From positions 1 to 7,652 of the forward strand of contig CAMYNZ010000176.1 in assembly GCA_947259865.1 (NCBI GenBank): DNA of 7,652 nucleotides. Reading direction: 5' to 3'. This DNA comes from an uncultured Desulfobacterales bacterium (GTDB taxonomy: Bacteria > Desulfobacterota > Desulfobacteria > Desulfobacterales > G020354645). Both the position numbers and the translations under genes were made by a program. Shown piece after piece: positions 1 to 5,594 of the stretch; the first letter of the stretch is position 1, and each line of letters starts with the position of its first letter. Below the pieces are notes generated by a model. It was not told the DNA's origin. It saw only the letters and a program-made list of their open reading frames with translations, and made no database searches.

Positions 1-2
1 CG

Positions 3-431
3 CTCGACGTCACCATCCAGGCGCAGGTCATCGAACTGATGAAGGACCTGGTCGAGGAATTCCACATGTCGATCCTGTTCATCACCCACGACCTCGGCGT
101 GATCGCGCAAACCGCGGACCGCGTCGCGGTCATGTACCTCGGCAACCTGGTCGAAACCGGCACCGTGCGCCAGGTGATCAATTCGCCGGCGCATCCCTAC
201 ACTCGGGGGCTGCTGAATTCACTGCCGAAGCTCGAGGATCTCGAGGCGGCGCTGACGCCGGTGCCGGGCGATATTCCGTCGCCGCTGGACCGTCCGCCGG
301 GTTGCGTCTTTCATACCCGCTGTCCGGAATTCATCGGCGATGTCTGCAAGCAGCGGGAACCGGTTACCTCCGTCGACGATGCCGGCCACCAGGTTTCCTG
401 TCATCTCGCTGTGCCGGAGGCGGACCGATGA
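3..431 (+). CDS. dppD: Dipeptide/oligopeptide ABC transporter ATP-binding protein, C-terminal part (DppD/OppD type)
   Basis: This is the 3' part of a cytoplasmic ATPase that energises peptide import; the gene runs in from beyond the left edge. The frame opens with the D-loop (LDVTIQAQ) just after where Walker B would be. The switch histidine follows in FITHDLGV (nt 78-101), then the family's C-terminal extension: HPYTRGLL (nt 192-215) and a cysteine-rich tail with GCVFHTRCPE, a third Cys eight residues later and a final CH. Walker A, the signature motif and Walker B lie outside the window. The stop overlaps the next ATG by four bases (ATGA), the usual DppD-DppF coupling. GC and third-position GC are far higher than in the rest of the window, so it probably comes from a different genome. 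DppD and OppD cannot be told apart from this fragment. Confidence 0.9.
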   Translation, partial: LDVTIQAQVIELMKDLVEEFHMSILFITHDLGVIAQTADRVAVMYLGNLVETGTVRQVINSPAHPYTRGLLNSLPKLEDLEAALTPVPGDIPSPLDRPPGCVFHTRCPEFIGDVCKQREPVTSVDDAGHQVSCHLAVPEADR

Positions 432-1330
432 GCGATATCCTGATAGCCGCACGCAATTTGTCGGTACACTTTCCGCTGCGCGGACTCGTGTTCGGCGAGC
501 GCCCGGTGGTGCGCGCGGTCGAGGGGATAAACATTGAAATCGAGAAGGGCCATTTTTTCGGCCTGGTCTTTAGGGACTAGATAGATCCAATCCAGACCAC
601 CGGTTATTAATTCTGCCGCCATGGTGGTGACTTCCGGAATGGTACGTTGGACCAGACGTCCAATGGCGGGCTTTCCTTTGGGGCTTCCCTTGAAATAATC
701 TTTATTTTTTTCAAAAACGATCCGTCTTCCCAATTCATGCTCCACCACCTTATAAGGGCCGGTGCCGATGGGTTTGATACCAAAACCCTTGGACCCAACC
801 TTGGTATAGTATTCATTGGGATAAATGGGAATATTCCCCGCCAAATATTCCAGGGCTGAAGGAAAAGGTTTTTTCAAATATAGTTTCACCTTATAGGGCC
901 CCAATTTTTCAGCCCTGTCGATCCAGTTCACATTTCTCTGGACCAATACCTTATTGTCCGGATTGCTCATAAAGTTGATGGTAAAAACCACGTCATCCGC
1001 ATCGAATTTTTCACCATTATGAAATTTGATGCCCTCGCGCAGCTTAAATTCCATGGTGGTATTGTCTATCCACTTGAAAGACTTGGCCAGCAATGGTTTG
1101 TATTTTGAGGTGTCCGGATCCCGATACAACAGGTCGTCACAAATCTGGCGGCTGACGATCATACCCTCGCGAGCGGTATTATAGTAACGATCCAGGGTTT
1201 CCAGCTCCTTTTTCCATGAAAAGTAGAGTGTATCATCCGATTTTCCGGCTGACGCGGGTGGTACTATCACCATAATTAGGGATAGTGTGACCAGAGCCCG
1301 CACGAATTGTTTAAGCACTCGTCCTGCCAT
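401..1330 (-). CDS. Peptide ABC transporter substrate-binding protein (SBP_bac_5 type), N-terminal half, 3' end replaced
   Basis: This is the periplasmic receptor of a peptide/nickel-type ABC importer. Residues 1-28 form a Sec signal peptide: basic start, hydrophobic LVTLSLIMVIV, cleavage after ASA. No lipobox cysteine is visible. Family features follow: ETLDRYYNTAREG, QICDDLLYRDPDT, KSFKWIDNTTMEFKLREGIKF as a segment, HNGEKFDADDVVFTINF, and IKPIGTGPYKV. The native sequence is convincing to about residue 261 (EKMA, nt 548), roughly half of the usual 500-530. The last ~48 residues of the open frame (401-547) are antisense to the dppD/dppF fragments and have no family resemblance. AGGAGG stands six bases before the ATG, so the start is secure. 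It lies downstream of the M20D gene on the same strand but 383 bases away, with its own apparent promoter and operator. The partner permease genes would normally follow, and are lost at the junction. Confidence 0.85.
   Translation of the reverse strand: MAGRVLKQFVRALVTLSLIMVIVPPASAGKSDDTLYFSWKKELETLDRYYNTAREGMIVSRQICDDLLYRDPDTSKYKPLLAKSFKWIDNTTMEFKLREGIKFHNGEKFDADDVVFTINFMSNPDNKVLVQRNVNWIDRAEKLGPYKVKLYLKKPFPSALEYLAGNIPIYPNEYYTKVGSKGFGIKPIGTGPYKVVEHELGRRIVFEKNKDYFKGSPKGKPAIGRLVQRTIPEVTTMAAELITGGLDWIYLVPKDQAEKMALLDFNVYPLDRAHHRALAEHESAQRKVYRQIACGYQDIAHRSASGTAR
428..580 (+). pseudogene. dppF: DppF/OppF-type ATPase, N-terminal fragment truncated at the junction
   Basis: Only about 41-47 residues are native, against roughly 320-350 for the family. 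The start ATG overlaps the upstream stop (ATGA). MSDILIAARNLSVHFPLR is a typical opening, and AVEGINIEIEKG matches the stretch that normally precedes FGLVGESG and Walker A. Here the frame reads GHFFGLVFRD and then a TAG at 578, so Walker A (GxxGxGKST) is never reached and the product cannot bind ATP. The break coincides with the switch to minus-strand coding of another gene. A few AT-leaning codons (ATA, AAC, ATT, GAA, nt 527-538) just before the break are unlike the GC-rich codons upstream, so the exact edge could lie slightly to the left. The gene is probably intact in its source genome and cut here by the join. Confidence 0.8.
525..568. other. Chimeric junction between GC-rich and moderate-GC DNA
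   Basis: Left of here the plus strand encodes DppF; right of here the minus strand encodes a peptide-binding protein. Neither continues across. The sequence TTCGGCCTGGTC (557-568) reads FGLV in the DppF frame, exactly the residues expected before Walker A, and also reads DQAE in the binding-protein frame. The two templates therefore probably share about 12 identical bases at this point. Short shared sequence plus a composition shift suggests a template-switch or assembly chimera. A natural recombination cannot be excluded from sequence alone. Confidence 0.7.
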
Positions 1331-1373
1331 TGTGAACCTCCTTTGGTTGATGTTTATTAGGATTTAAAGAGTC

Positions 1374-1388
1374 ATTTCGCTACGAAAT
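1374..1388. repeat. Perfect 6-bp inverted repeat ATTTCG-CTA-CGAAAT
   Basis: The two arms are exact reverse complements around a 3-base centre, 44 bases upstream of the binding-protein start codon. The right arm sequence recurs as CGAAATCGAT at 1409-1418, next to CGAAATCAAT at 1383-1392, giving a 26-base-spaced imperfect direct repeat. It could be a second regulator site or a small leader hairpin. The arms are short enough that chance is a real alternative. Confidence 0.35.
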
Positions 1389-1587
1389 CAATGATTCCTA
1401 TTTGCATTCGAAATCGATTGAGGTGTAAACCTGTATTTAAAATATTGAATGGGGGTTTAGATCTTGTTTGTGCGACCAGGTCGGGAAAATATATTTTCGC
1501 TATTTGCATATGTCTCAAGTTGTATTGAAAACAGTAATAAATAGCAAAAGCTGAGAAAAGTAATAAATGTTGCAGTTTTAAATAATT

Positions 1588-1603
1588 TGAAACAAATGTT
1601 ACA
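1588..1603. promoter_or_regulatory. Putative RpiR-family operator upstream of the peptide-binding-protein gene
   Basis: The 16-mer TGAAACAAATGTTACA has six of eight positions paired as an inverted repeat. It matches the 16-mer at 2972-2987 in 13 of 16 bases in the same register, and both share the palindromic consensus TGAAACAWWTGTTTCA. It begins 24 bases after a minus-strand TTGACA, close to the expected transcription start. Regulator identity is inferred from the matching site beside rpiR. Confidence 0.55.
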
Positions 1604-1604
1604 T

Positions 1605-1633
1605 CGGTATCATTGCGGTTCCGGGCCTGTCAA
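1605..1633 (-). promoter_or_regulatory. Candidate sigma-70 promoter for the peptide-binding-protein gene
   Basis: A perfect -35 box TTGACA is read on the minus strand at 1633-1628. The -10 is poor: GATACC at a 16-base spacer or ATACCG at 17. The palindromic operator follows directly. A weaker alternative on the same strand nearer the gene is TTGCTA-N17-TACAAC (about 1546-1518). The identical placement of TTGACA relative to the palindrome at rpiR is the main support. Confidence 0.4.
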
Positions 1634-1634
1634 C

Positions 1635-1658
1635 AAAAAAAATCACGAAAAAGGTCGT
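1635..1658 (-). terminator. Weak terminator-like hairpin after the M20D gene
   Basis: On the minus strand, ACGA-CCTTTT-TCGT forms a 4-bp stem, followed two bases later by a run of eight T. The T run is good but the stem is short and not GC-rich. It lies about 55 bases past the M20D stop. It may only attenuate transcription into the binding-protein gene. Confidence 0.3.
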
Positions 1659-1713
1659 TTCTATCAGAATGCAATAAGGGACAATTACCTTTTTTACATT
1701 CAGGTTAGCGGGA

Positions 1714-2892
1714 TTAAGGGGCGACCTTTAAAAATTTCTTTACAGCCTCGCTAAAGACTATCGCCCCAACTTCCAATACCGCCTCATCAATATCAAAATA
1801 GGGGGAGTGCAGAGAGCGGGTGAGATCCTTATCCGGATTGGAGCACCCCAATCGCATGATGGCACTCGGTCGCTCCAGGGTAAAATAAGAAAAATCTTCC
1901 GAACCCATTATCGGCGGCAGGTAACTAACCTTTTCGGGACCGAGTACATCTGCTGAGGTTTGAAAGAGGAATTCAGCTACCTCCCGGTCGTTCACCAGCA
2001 CGGGCACACCTTCTTGGACATGAAAATCGCAGGCGACATTGAAGGATTCCTCCAAACCCGCCACAATGCTGCCTAACCTTTGTATCAACTGGCTGCGGAT
2101 ATCAGGGGACAAAGCCCGAATACTGCCTTCCAAATGGGCGAATTCGGGAATAACGTTAGGCGCATCTCCGGATGTAAATTTTCCCACGGTAATGACGCCG
2201 GCCTCGGTTGGCTTGATATTCCGGCTCAGGATTGATTGAAGCTGAGTAACAAAATAAGATCCTGCCACAATGGGATCGATGCCCTCCTCCGGCCGGGCAC
2301 CGTGAGAACCCTTGCCTTTAATCGTTAATTCAAAGCGGTCCGAAGAAGCATAGCCGATATCCCGGAATACACCCACCGAACCCACCGGCAGATCCGGTGA
2401 CATATGGCCGGCGATAACCCGATCTACAGTTGGATTATCTAAAACGCCGCGCGCAATCATCGCTTTAGCACCGGCAACGCGTTCTTCGGCGGGTTGGAAA
2501 AAAAACTTCACACACCCGTTCAGTTTTTGTGCCATCCCGGATTCGGTGAGTCTTTTGGCTGCACCGAGCATAATGGTCGTATTGGCATCATGCCCGCAGG
2601 CATGCATCATCCTGTCAGTTTTCGATCGATACTCAATGTCATTGAGCTCCTGAATAGGCAGCGCATCAATATCCGCCCGCAAGGCGATGGTCGGACCGGC
2701 AGCCGATCCCCTGATTAAACCTAAAACCCCTGTCATATCACGGAATTTCTGCACCTCTACGCCAAAACCTTCCAGCATTTCTGAGATTTTTAGCGTCGTT
2801 CGTTTTTCCTGAAAAGAAATTTCAGGATGCATGTGAAGATCCCGGCGAACATCCACGAGCCATTGCTTAAATTTCGAATCGCTGGTAAACAT
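1714..2892 (-). CDS. M20D-family metallo-amidohydrolase (N-acyl-amino-acid / hippurate / IAA-amino-acid hydrolase type)
   Basis: This 392-residue protein has full family length and no signal peptide, so it should be cytoplasmic. It hydrolyses the amide bond of an N-acyl amino acid or a related conjugate using a two-metal centre. Motifs in order: RRDLHMHPE (16-24), LRADIDALP (71-79), HACGHD (97-102), QPAEE (133-137), AGHMSPDLPVG (161-171), GKGSHGARPEEGIDP (193-207, the dimerisation/lid domain), MGSEDFSYF (329-337) and LHSPYFDIDE (361-370). Expected metal ligands Cys99, His101, Glu137, His163 and His362 are all present. AGGAGG lies six bases before the ATG, with no better start. It is divergent from an RpiR regulator, and a peptide-binding protein follows on the same strand. 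This suggests that the substrate is imported or released from imported peptides. Exact substrate cannot be read from sequence. Confidence 0.93.
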   Translation of the reverse strand: MFTSDSKFKQWLVDVRRDLHMHPEISFQEKRTTLKISEMLEGFGVEVQKFRDMTGVLGLIRGSAAGPTIALRADIDALPIQELNDIEYRSKTDRMMHACGHDANTTIMLGAAKRLTESGMAQKLNGCVKFFFQPAEERVAGAKAMIARGVLDNPTVDRVIAGHMSPDLPVGSVGVFRDIGYASSDRFELTIKGKGSHGARPEEGIDPIVAGSYFVTQLQSILSRNIKPTEAGVITVGKFTSGDAPNVIPEFAHLEGSIRALSPDIRSQLIQRLGSIVAGLEESFNVACDFHVQEGVPVLVNDREVAEFLFQTSADVLGPEKVSYLPPIMGSEDFSYFTLERPSAIMRLGCSNPDKDLTRSLHSPYFDIDEAVLEVGAIVFSEAVKKFLKVAP

Positions 2893-2942
2893 GCTTGCCC
2901 TCCTCGATGGCTCCGAAACGCCACTGCTTTTTTACTATTCTA

Positions 2943-2971
2943 TTGACAAGAGATTCAGATTAACCTAAAAA
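2943..2971 (+). promoter_or_regulatory. Candidate sigma-70 promoter of the RpiR-family regulator
   Basis: A perfect TTGACA (2943-2948) is followed at 17 bases by TAAAAA (2966-2971), four of six to the -10 consensus. The start of transcription would fall near 2978, inside the palindrome at 2972-2987, which fits autorepression. On the opposite strand TAGAAT (2941-2936) could be a -10 for the M20D gene, but no good -35 accompanies it. Confidence 0.55.
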
Positions 2972-2987
2972 TGAAACAATTATTTCA
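2972..2987. promoter_or_regulatory. Putative RpiR-family operator in the M20D/rpiR divergent region
   Basis: TGAAACAATTATTTCA is an inverted repeat with seven of eight positions paired. It sits directly after the regulator's -10 and 32 bases before its ATG, and about 80 bases upstream of the M20D start, so one site could act on both divergent genes. The related site at 1588-1603 supports a real operator. Confidence 0.6.
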
Positions 2988-3019
2988 TTATTTAAAATTA
3001 TGCAATATATATTTCACGT

Positions 3020-3961
3020 ATGACACCCAAAGTTTTGATAGAAAAAATACAAGCGCTTCGGAAATTGACCCCCAGCGAGTCTAAAATCGCTGATTTTTTT
3101 TCGCGCCAGGATGCCAAAATTGTCTTTGAAAACGTTTCGTCGATCAGCCAAAAATCCGGGGTCAGCAAGGCCACCGTCGTCCGGTTTATTTCACGGCTGG
3201 GATTCAAAAATTTCAACGAATTTCGCGATCAACTTCGCAATGAAATCATGTTTGGGAGTGCATCGATTGTGAAGCGTTACAGTTTGAAAAAAAAGCAGTT
3301 ATCAGAGGAACACCAGGATGTGCTCCAACAAAATTTTTCCCACATCATAAATAACCTGCAGCATGCCCAGTCACAAATTGACCCGGATCAGTTTTTACGG
3401 GTGGCTAAAATGATCGCCCAACCCGATGCAAAATTATACCTAATGGGCCAGCGCTCCTCTTATGCCTTGGCGTATCTATTTCAGGTCTTTATGGGGCGCC
3501 TGCGATCCAATACGACCCTGCTGGGGGCCGATGCGTCAATGCTCCCGGATCTGATGCTGGAGGTAAATCACAACGACATCCTTTTGGCATTTTTCCGCCA
3601 TCCATATGCCAAATTAACGCTTCAGGTCGCAAAACTCTTCGCAGCCCAGAACGCTAAGATTATATTGATTACGGATAGTGACTTTTCCCCACTCGCACAC
3701 CTGGCCGATGCACAACTGGTGGTATCATCGGAAGGATTATCTATCTTTCACAGCTGTACAGCGGTCACGGCACTGCTGGAATCTCTAACCATCGCAACGC
3801 TTCAATTTTTCGAGGACAGCATTTACGACCGCTTTGAAAAGGCGGAAAAACTCCTAGCCGACTTTGAAACGTTTTGTCCCGGTAAAGTACTGGATTTAAA
3901 CCAGCGTAGGCGACTCAAGGAGCTGGAAAATGGACACTACCGATCTTCTCGTAAGAAGTGA
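3020..3961 (+). CDS. RpiR-family transcriptional regulator (HTH_6 + SIS domain)
   Basis: This 313-residue cytoplasmic DNA-binding protein is slightly longer than the usual 280-300. Residues 1-77 form the RpiR winged-helix domain: LTPSESKIADFF, then VSSISQKSGVSKATVVRF as the helix-turn-helix (about 39-56), then LGFKNFNEFRDQLR. Residues ~122-255 form the sugar-isomerase (SIS) fold, which normally senses a phosphosugar or other small anion: LYLMGQRSSYALAY (139-152), NDILLAFFRHPYAK (185-198), AKIILITDSDFSPLAHLAD (212-230). A charged, basic tail (RRRLKELENGHYRSSRKK) extends past the domain. No Shine-Dalgarno is visible before the ATG and no other in-frame ATG lies upstream, so initiation may be weak or nearly leaderless. 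It is divergent from the M20D gene; a palindrome lies just downstream of its promoter. Its neighbours suggest an amino-acid or peptide-derived effector rather than a sugar, which is inference. Confidence 0.9.
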   Translation: MTPKVLIEKIQALRKLTPSESKIADFFSRQDAKIVFENVSSISQKSGVSKATVVRFISRLGFKNFNEFRDQLRNEIMFGSASIVKRYSLKKKQLSEEHQDVLQQNFSHIINNLQHAQSQIDPDQFLRVAKMIAQPDAKLYLMGQRSSYALAYLFQVFMGRLRSNTTLLGADASMLPDLMLEVNHNDILLAFFRHPYAKLTLQVAKLFAAQNAKIILITDSDFSPLAHLADAQLVVSSEGLSIFHSCTAVTALLESLTIATLQFFEDSIYDRFEKAEKLLADFETFCPGKVLDLNQRRRLKELENGHYRSSRKK

Positions 3962-4032
3962 TAGTTGGTAATGCGTGGTACAATGAAGTTGTGTTCCGGA
4001 AATATGTATGAATGTTCTGGGGTTAGGCAATT

Positions 4033-4836
4033 TTAAAATAGATCCGATCGCCGGTTGGGCAGGAAATACCGCATCTTGTGGTTGCGCACCCGCGCCAGGT
4101 CGTCCGCCTTAAGATCCGCAACCAGCATACCCTCTTCATTGCTCACTTTCTTCTGCAGGATCTTTCCCGAAGGCCCTAAAATCAAAGCAACACCCGGAAA
4201 GCTGAGACCTGAATCATTATCACCGGCCTGGTTACAGGCGATGATAAACATACTGTTGTCATAGGCCCGGGCGGTTAGATGCCGCTTCCAGGAGTTGAGT
4301 TTCTCCTCAGGTGTTCCGCGGGGAGAGGCATGGGGCATAAATATAAGGTCGGCATTCTTTAGGGCCATGTGGGTCGAAAGCTCGGGAAAATGAGTATCAT
4401 AGCAAAGTTGAATCCCGAATTTTATCCCCTGAATTGAAAACAGCGGTATATCCTGGGCGCCAGAATAGATAAGTTGCTCGGGTGGGGCGATATGCAGCTT
4501 TCGGTAGACGCCTAATTTTCCGTCTGGCTGGGCGACCAGGTGGCTGGCAAAAATGCGTTCTGATTTATCTTTTTCGGCCAGTCCGGCCAAAATGACAATG
4601 TCTTCACGCTGTGCGAGCTCCAAAAGCACCCGGGTTACGGGCCCCGGAACGGGCTCTGCCGAATATTTTATCTCCGGTTTTACACTATAGCCGGACAGAT
4701 TCATTTCCGGAAAACAAACCAGGGCCGCACCTTCCTCTTTGGCTGTCTTGACCCACTGGACCGTACGATCAAGGTTTTGCCGGGTTCGACCCACTGGTGA
4801 ATTCATGACAATGGCCGCGATACGGATATCTTTCAT
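4033..4836 (-). CDS. Nitrilase/carbon-nitrogen hydrolase superfamily amidohydrolase
   Basis: This 267-residue cytoplasmic enzyme has the full Glu-Lys-Cys triad of the CN-hydrolase fold: Glu44 in CFPEMNLSGY, Lys113 in YRKLHIAPPE and Cys145 in QLCYDTHFPE. Other family marks are ARAYDNSMFIIACNQAG and GVALILGPSGKIL near the end. The superfamily hydrolyses small amides, carbamoyl compounds or nitriles; the YRKLH and CYDTHFPE motifs are closer to amidases and N-carbamoyl hydrolases than to true nitrilases. I chose ATG at 4836 because homology starts at MKDIRIAAIV; the 22 codons from an upstream ATG at 4902 are unlike the family and include part of a tandem repeat. The start has no strong Shine-Dalgarno, only AAGGAT about 13 bases upstream. 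It lies 77 bases after ahbA on the same strand and converges with rpiR. Substrate unknown. Confidence 0.87.
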   Translation of the reverse strand: MKDIRIAAIVMNSPVGRTRQNLDRTVQWVKTAKEEGAALVCFPEMNLSGYSVKPEIKYSAEPVPGPVTRVLLELAQREDIVILAGLAEKDKSERIFASHLVAQPDGKLGVYRKLHIAPPEQLIYSGAQDIPLFSIQGIKFGIQLCYDTHFPELSTHMALKNADLIFMPHASPRGTPEEKLNSWKRHLTARAYDNSMFIIACNQAGDNDSGLSFPGVALILGPSGKILQKKVSNEEGMLVADLKADDLARVRNHKMRYFLPNRRSDLF

Positions 4837-4886
4837 CACTGGATGCTGGATCCTTAGTGTTGGATATGCAAAACAGAAGTACTCGA

Positions 4887-4910
4887 AACGCGTAACACGC
4901 AACGCGCAAC
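4887..4910. repeat. Heptanucleotide tandem repeat AACRCGY, 3.4 copies
   Basis: The units are AACGCGT, AACACGC and AACGCGC, then a partial AAC. The array ends four bases before the ahbA stop codon, in the gap before the nitrilase gene. Degenerate heptamer arrays of this kind are scattered between genes in some bacteria; whether this one recurs in the source genome cannot be seen here. Confidence 0.6.
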
Positions 4911-4913
4911 AGG

Positions 4914-5360
4914 CTAAAGGTCAAATTGTGCTTTGATCTTATACACCCGGGTTGCCGGTAGATTGAGAATTCCGGTAACGCCGGTTTCCCCGGCAATGTC
5001 CTTGAGATTCTTTTCTATTTCCTCCATGGATGGGGCAATAAATGTGAACCAGATATTAAATTCATTATCCCGCTGGTAGTTGTGGGTTACACCCGGGTAA
5101 CGATTCACTGCCGCGGCAAATACATCTATTTTATCTTCAGGAACCTTGGCAGCACACAGGGTACTGACAAAGCCCAGTTTTTCAGGAACAAAATTACCGC
5201 CGATTCTTCTGATAATACCGTCATCTTTTAATCGCCGAATACGTTTTATCACTTCGTCTTCGGTGATACCAAAGGCATCGGCGATACTTTTGAAAGGACG
5301 CTTTGTTATCGGAAAATCTGATTGTATCCTGTTTAGAATTCGTTTGTCAGTCTTGTCCAT
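4914..5360 (-). CDS. ahbA: Siroheme decarboxylase subunit AhbA (Lrp/AsnC-like fold)
   Basis: In the alternative heme pathway AhbA, with AhbB, removes two acetate carboxyls from siroheme to give 12,18-didecarboxysiroheme, later turned into heme by AhbC and AhbD. The protein (148 residues from this ATG) has an AsnC-type helix-turn-helix at about 22-50, RRIGGNF (51-57), LGFVSTLCAAKVPEDK (62-77) and a RAM-like C-terminal domain. THNYQRDNEFNIWFTF (92-107) is the siroheme-decarboxylase signature; LGFVSTLCAAKVPE together with VTHNYxR points to AhbA rather than AhbB. The start at 5360 fits the family N terminus MDKTDKxIL; an in-frame ATG at 5420 would add 20 unlike residues, and neither start has a clear Shine-Dalgarno. 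No ahbB, ahbC or ahbD is nearby, so the partner must lie elsewhere. It could be misread as an Lrp transcription factor because of its fold. Confidence 0.85.
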   Translation of the reverse strand: MDKTDKRILNRIQSDFPITKRPFKSIADAFGITEDEVIKRIRRLKDDGIIRRIGGNFVPEKLGFVSTLCAAKVPEDKIDVFAAAVNRYPGVTHNYQRDNEFNIWFTFIAPSMEEIEKNLKDIAGETGVTGILNLPATRVYKIKAQFDL

Positions 5361-5444
5361 CAGTGTAGTAACTCGTTGCTCTTCCGTTAATGGATTCTTG
5401 GATTTATGCTTTTGTGGCAAGAAAATTTCAAAACAAGTAAGTGC

Positions 5445-5575
5445 GAAGTGACTAAAGTGATCTAAAATGCCTAAACTTTTGGAATTCTGTCGATTTTATA
5501 TAATATAAATAGACGGCGTGAAACGACACCTTCACTTTAGGCACTTCAAACTTTAGTTCACTTTAGCTCACTTTT
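5445..5575. repeat. Inverted degenerate repeat (CTAAAGTG type) around an AT-rich palindrome
   Basis: The left arm has CTAAAGTGATCTAAA (5452-5466); the right arm holds its reverse complement at 5552-5566 with one mismatch. CACTTTAG-like units recur at 5533, 5549, 5559 and 5569, two of the steps being exactly 10 bases. The centre contains a perfect 7-bp palindrome TTTATAT-A-ATATAAA (5495-5509). The block fills most of the gap between yjbQ and ahbA. It resembles a non-autonomous, hairpin-forming intergenic repeat; no transposase is present. Confidence 0.6.
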
Positions 5576-5594
5576 CCGGTTTATCCGGGTTAGC

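Larger units (their letters stand above)
1331..1713. other. Long regulatory intergenic region, no gene seen
   Basis: This 383-base AT-rich stretch separates the M20D stop from the binding-protein start; both genes are on the minus strand. I see no convincing coding frame. It holds a TTGACA box followed by a palindrome like that near rpiR, an ATTTCG/CGAAAT inverted repeat near the binding-protein start, a CGACCAGGTCG palindrome (1473-1483), two copies of GTAATAAAT (about 1535 and 1560), and a weak terminator-like hairpin after the M20D gene. Transcription from near the operator would give a leader of roughly 270 bases before the binding-protein start, long enough for further control elements, but I recognise no riboswitch class. 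Confidence 0.6.

Noticed and set aside
401..547. C-terminal 48 residues of the peptide-binding open frame as native protein or a real fusion
   Set aside because: They are antisense to recognisable dppD/dppF coding sequence and carry no family motif; the frame stays open because GC-rich antisense strands often lack stops.
1331..1713. Riboswitch in the long leader of the peptide-binding gene
   Set aside because: No conserved riboswitch core was recognised; the visible structure is short palindromes better explained as protein-binding sites.
3962..4032. CCGGAA...TTCTGG hairpin (about 3995-4019) as a bidirectional terminator between rpiR and the nitrilase gene
   Set aside because: The stem is 6 bp with a G-U pair and a 13-base loop, and neither side has a T tract.
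4837..4902. Longer nitrilase-like protein starting at 4902
   Set aside because: The extra 22 residues are unlike the family N terminus, partly encode the AACRCGY repeat, and have no Shine-Dalgarno.
4887..5575. Short repeats as a CRISPR array
   Set aside because: Units are 7-10 bases with no regular unique spacers, and no cas gene is present.
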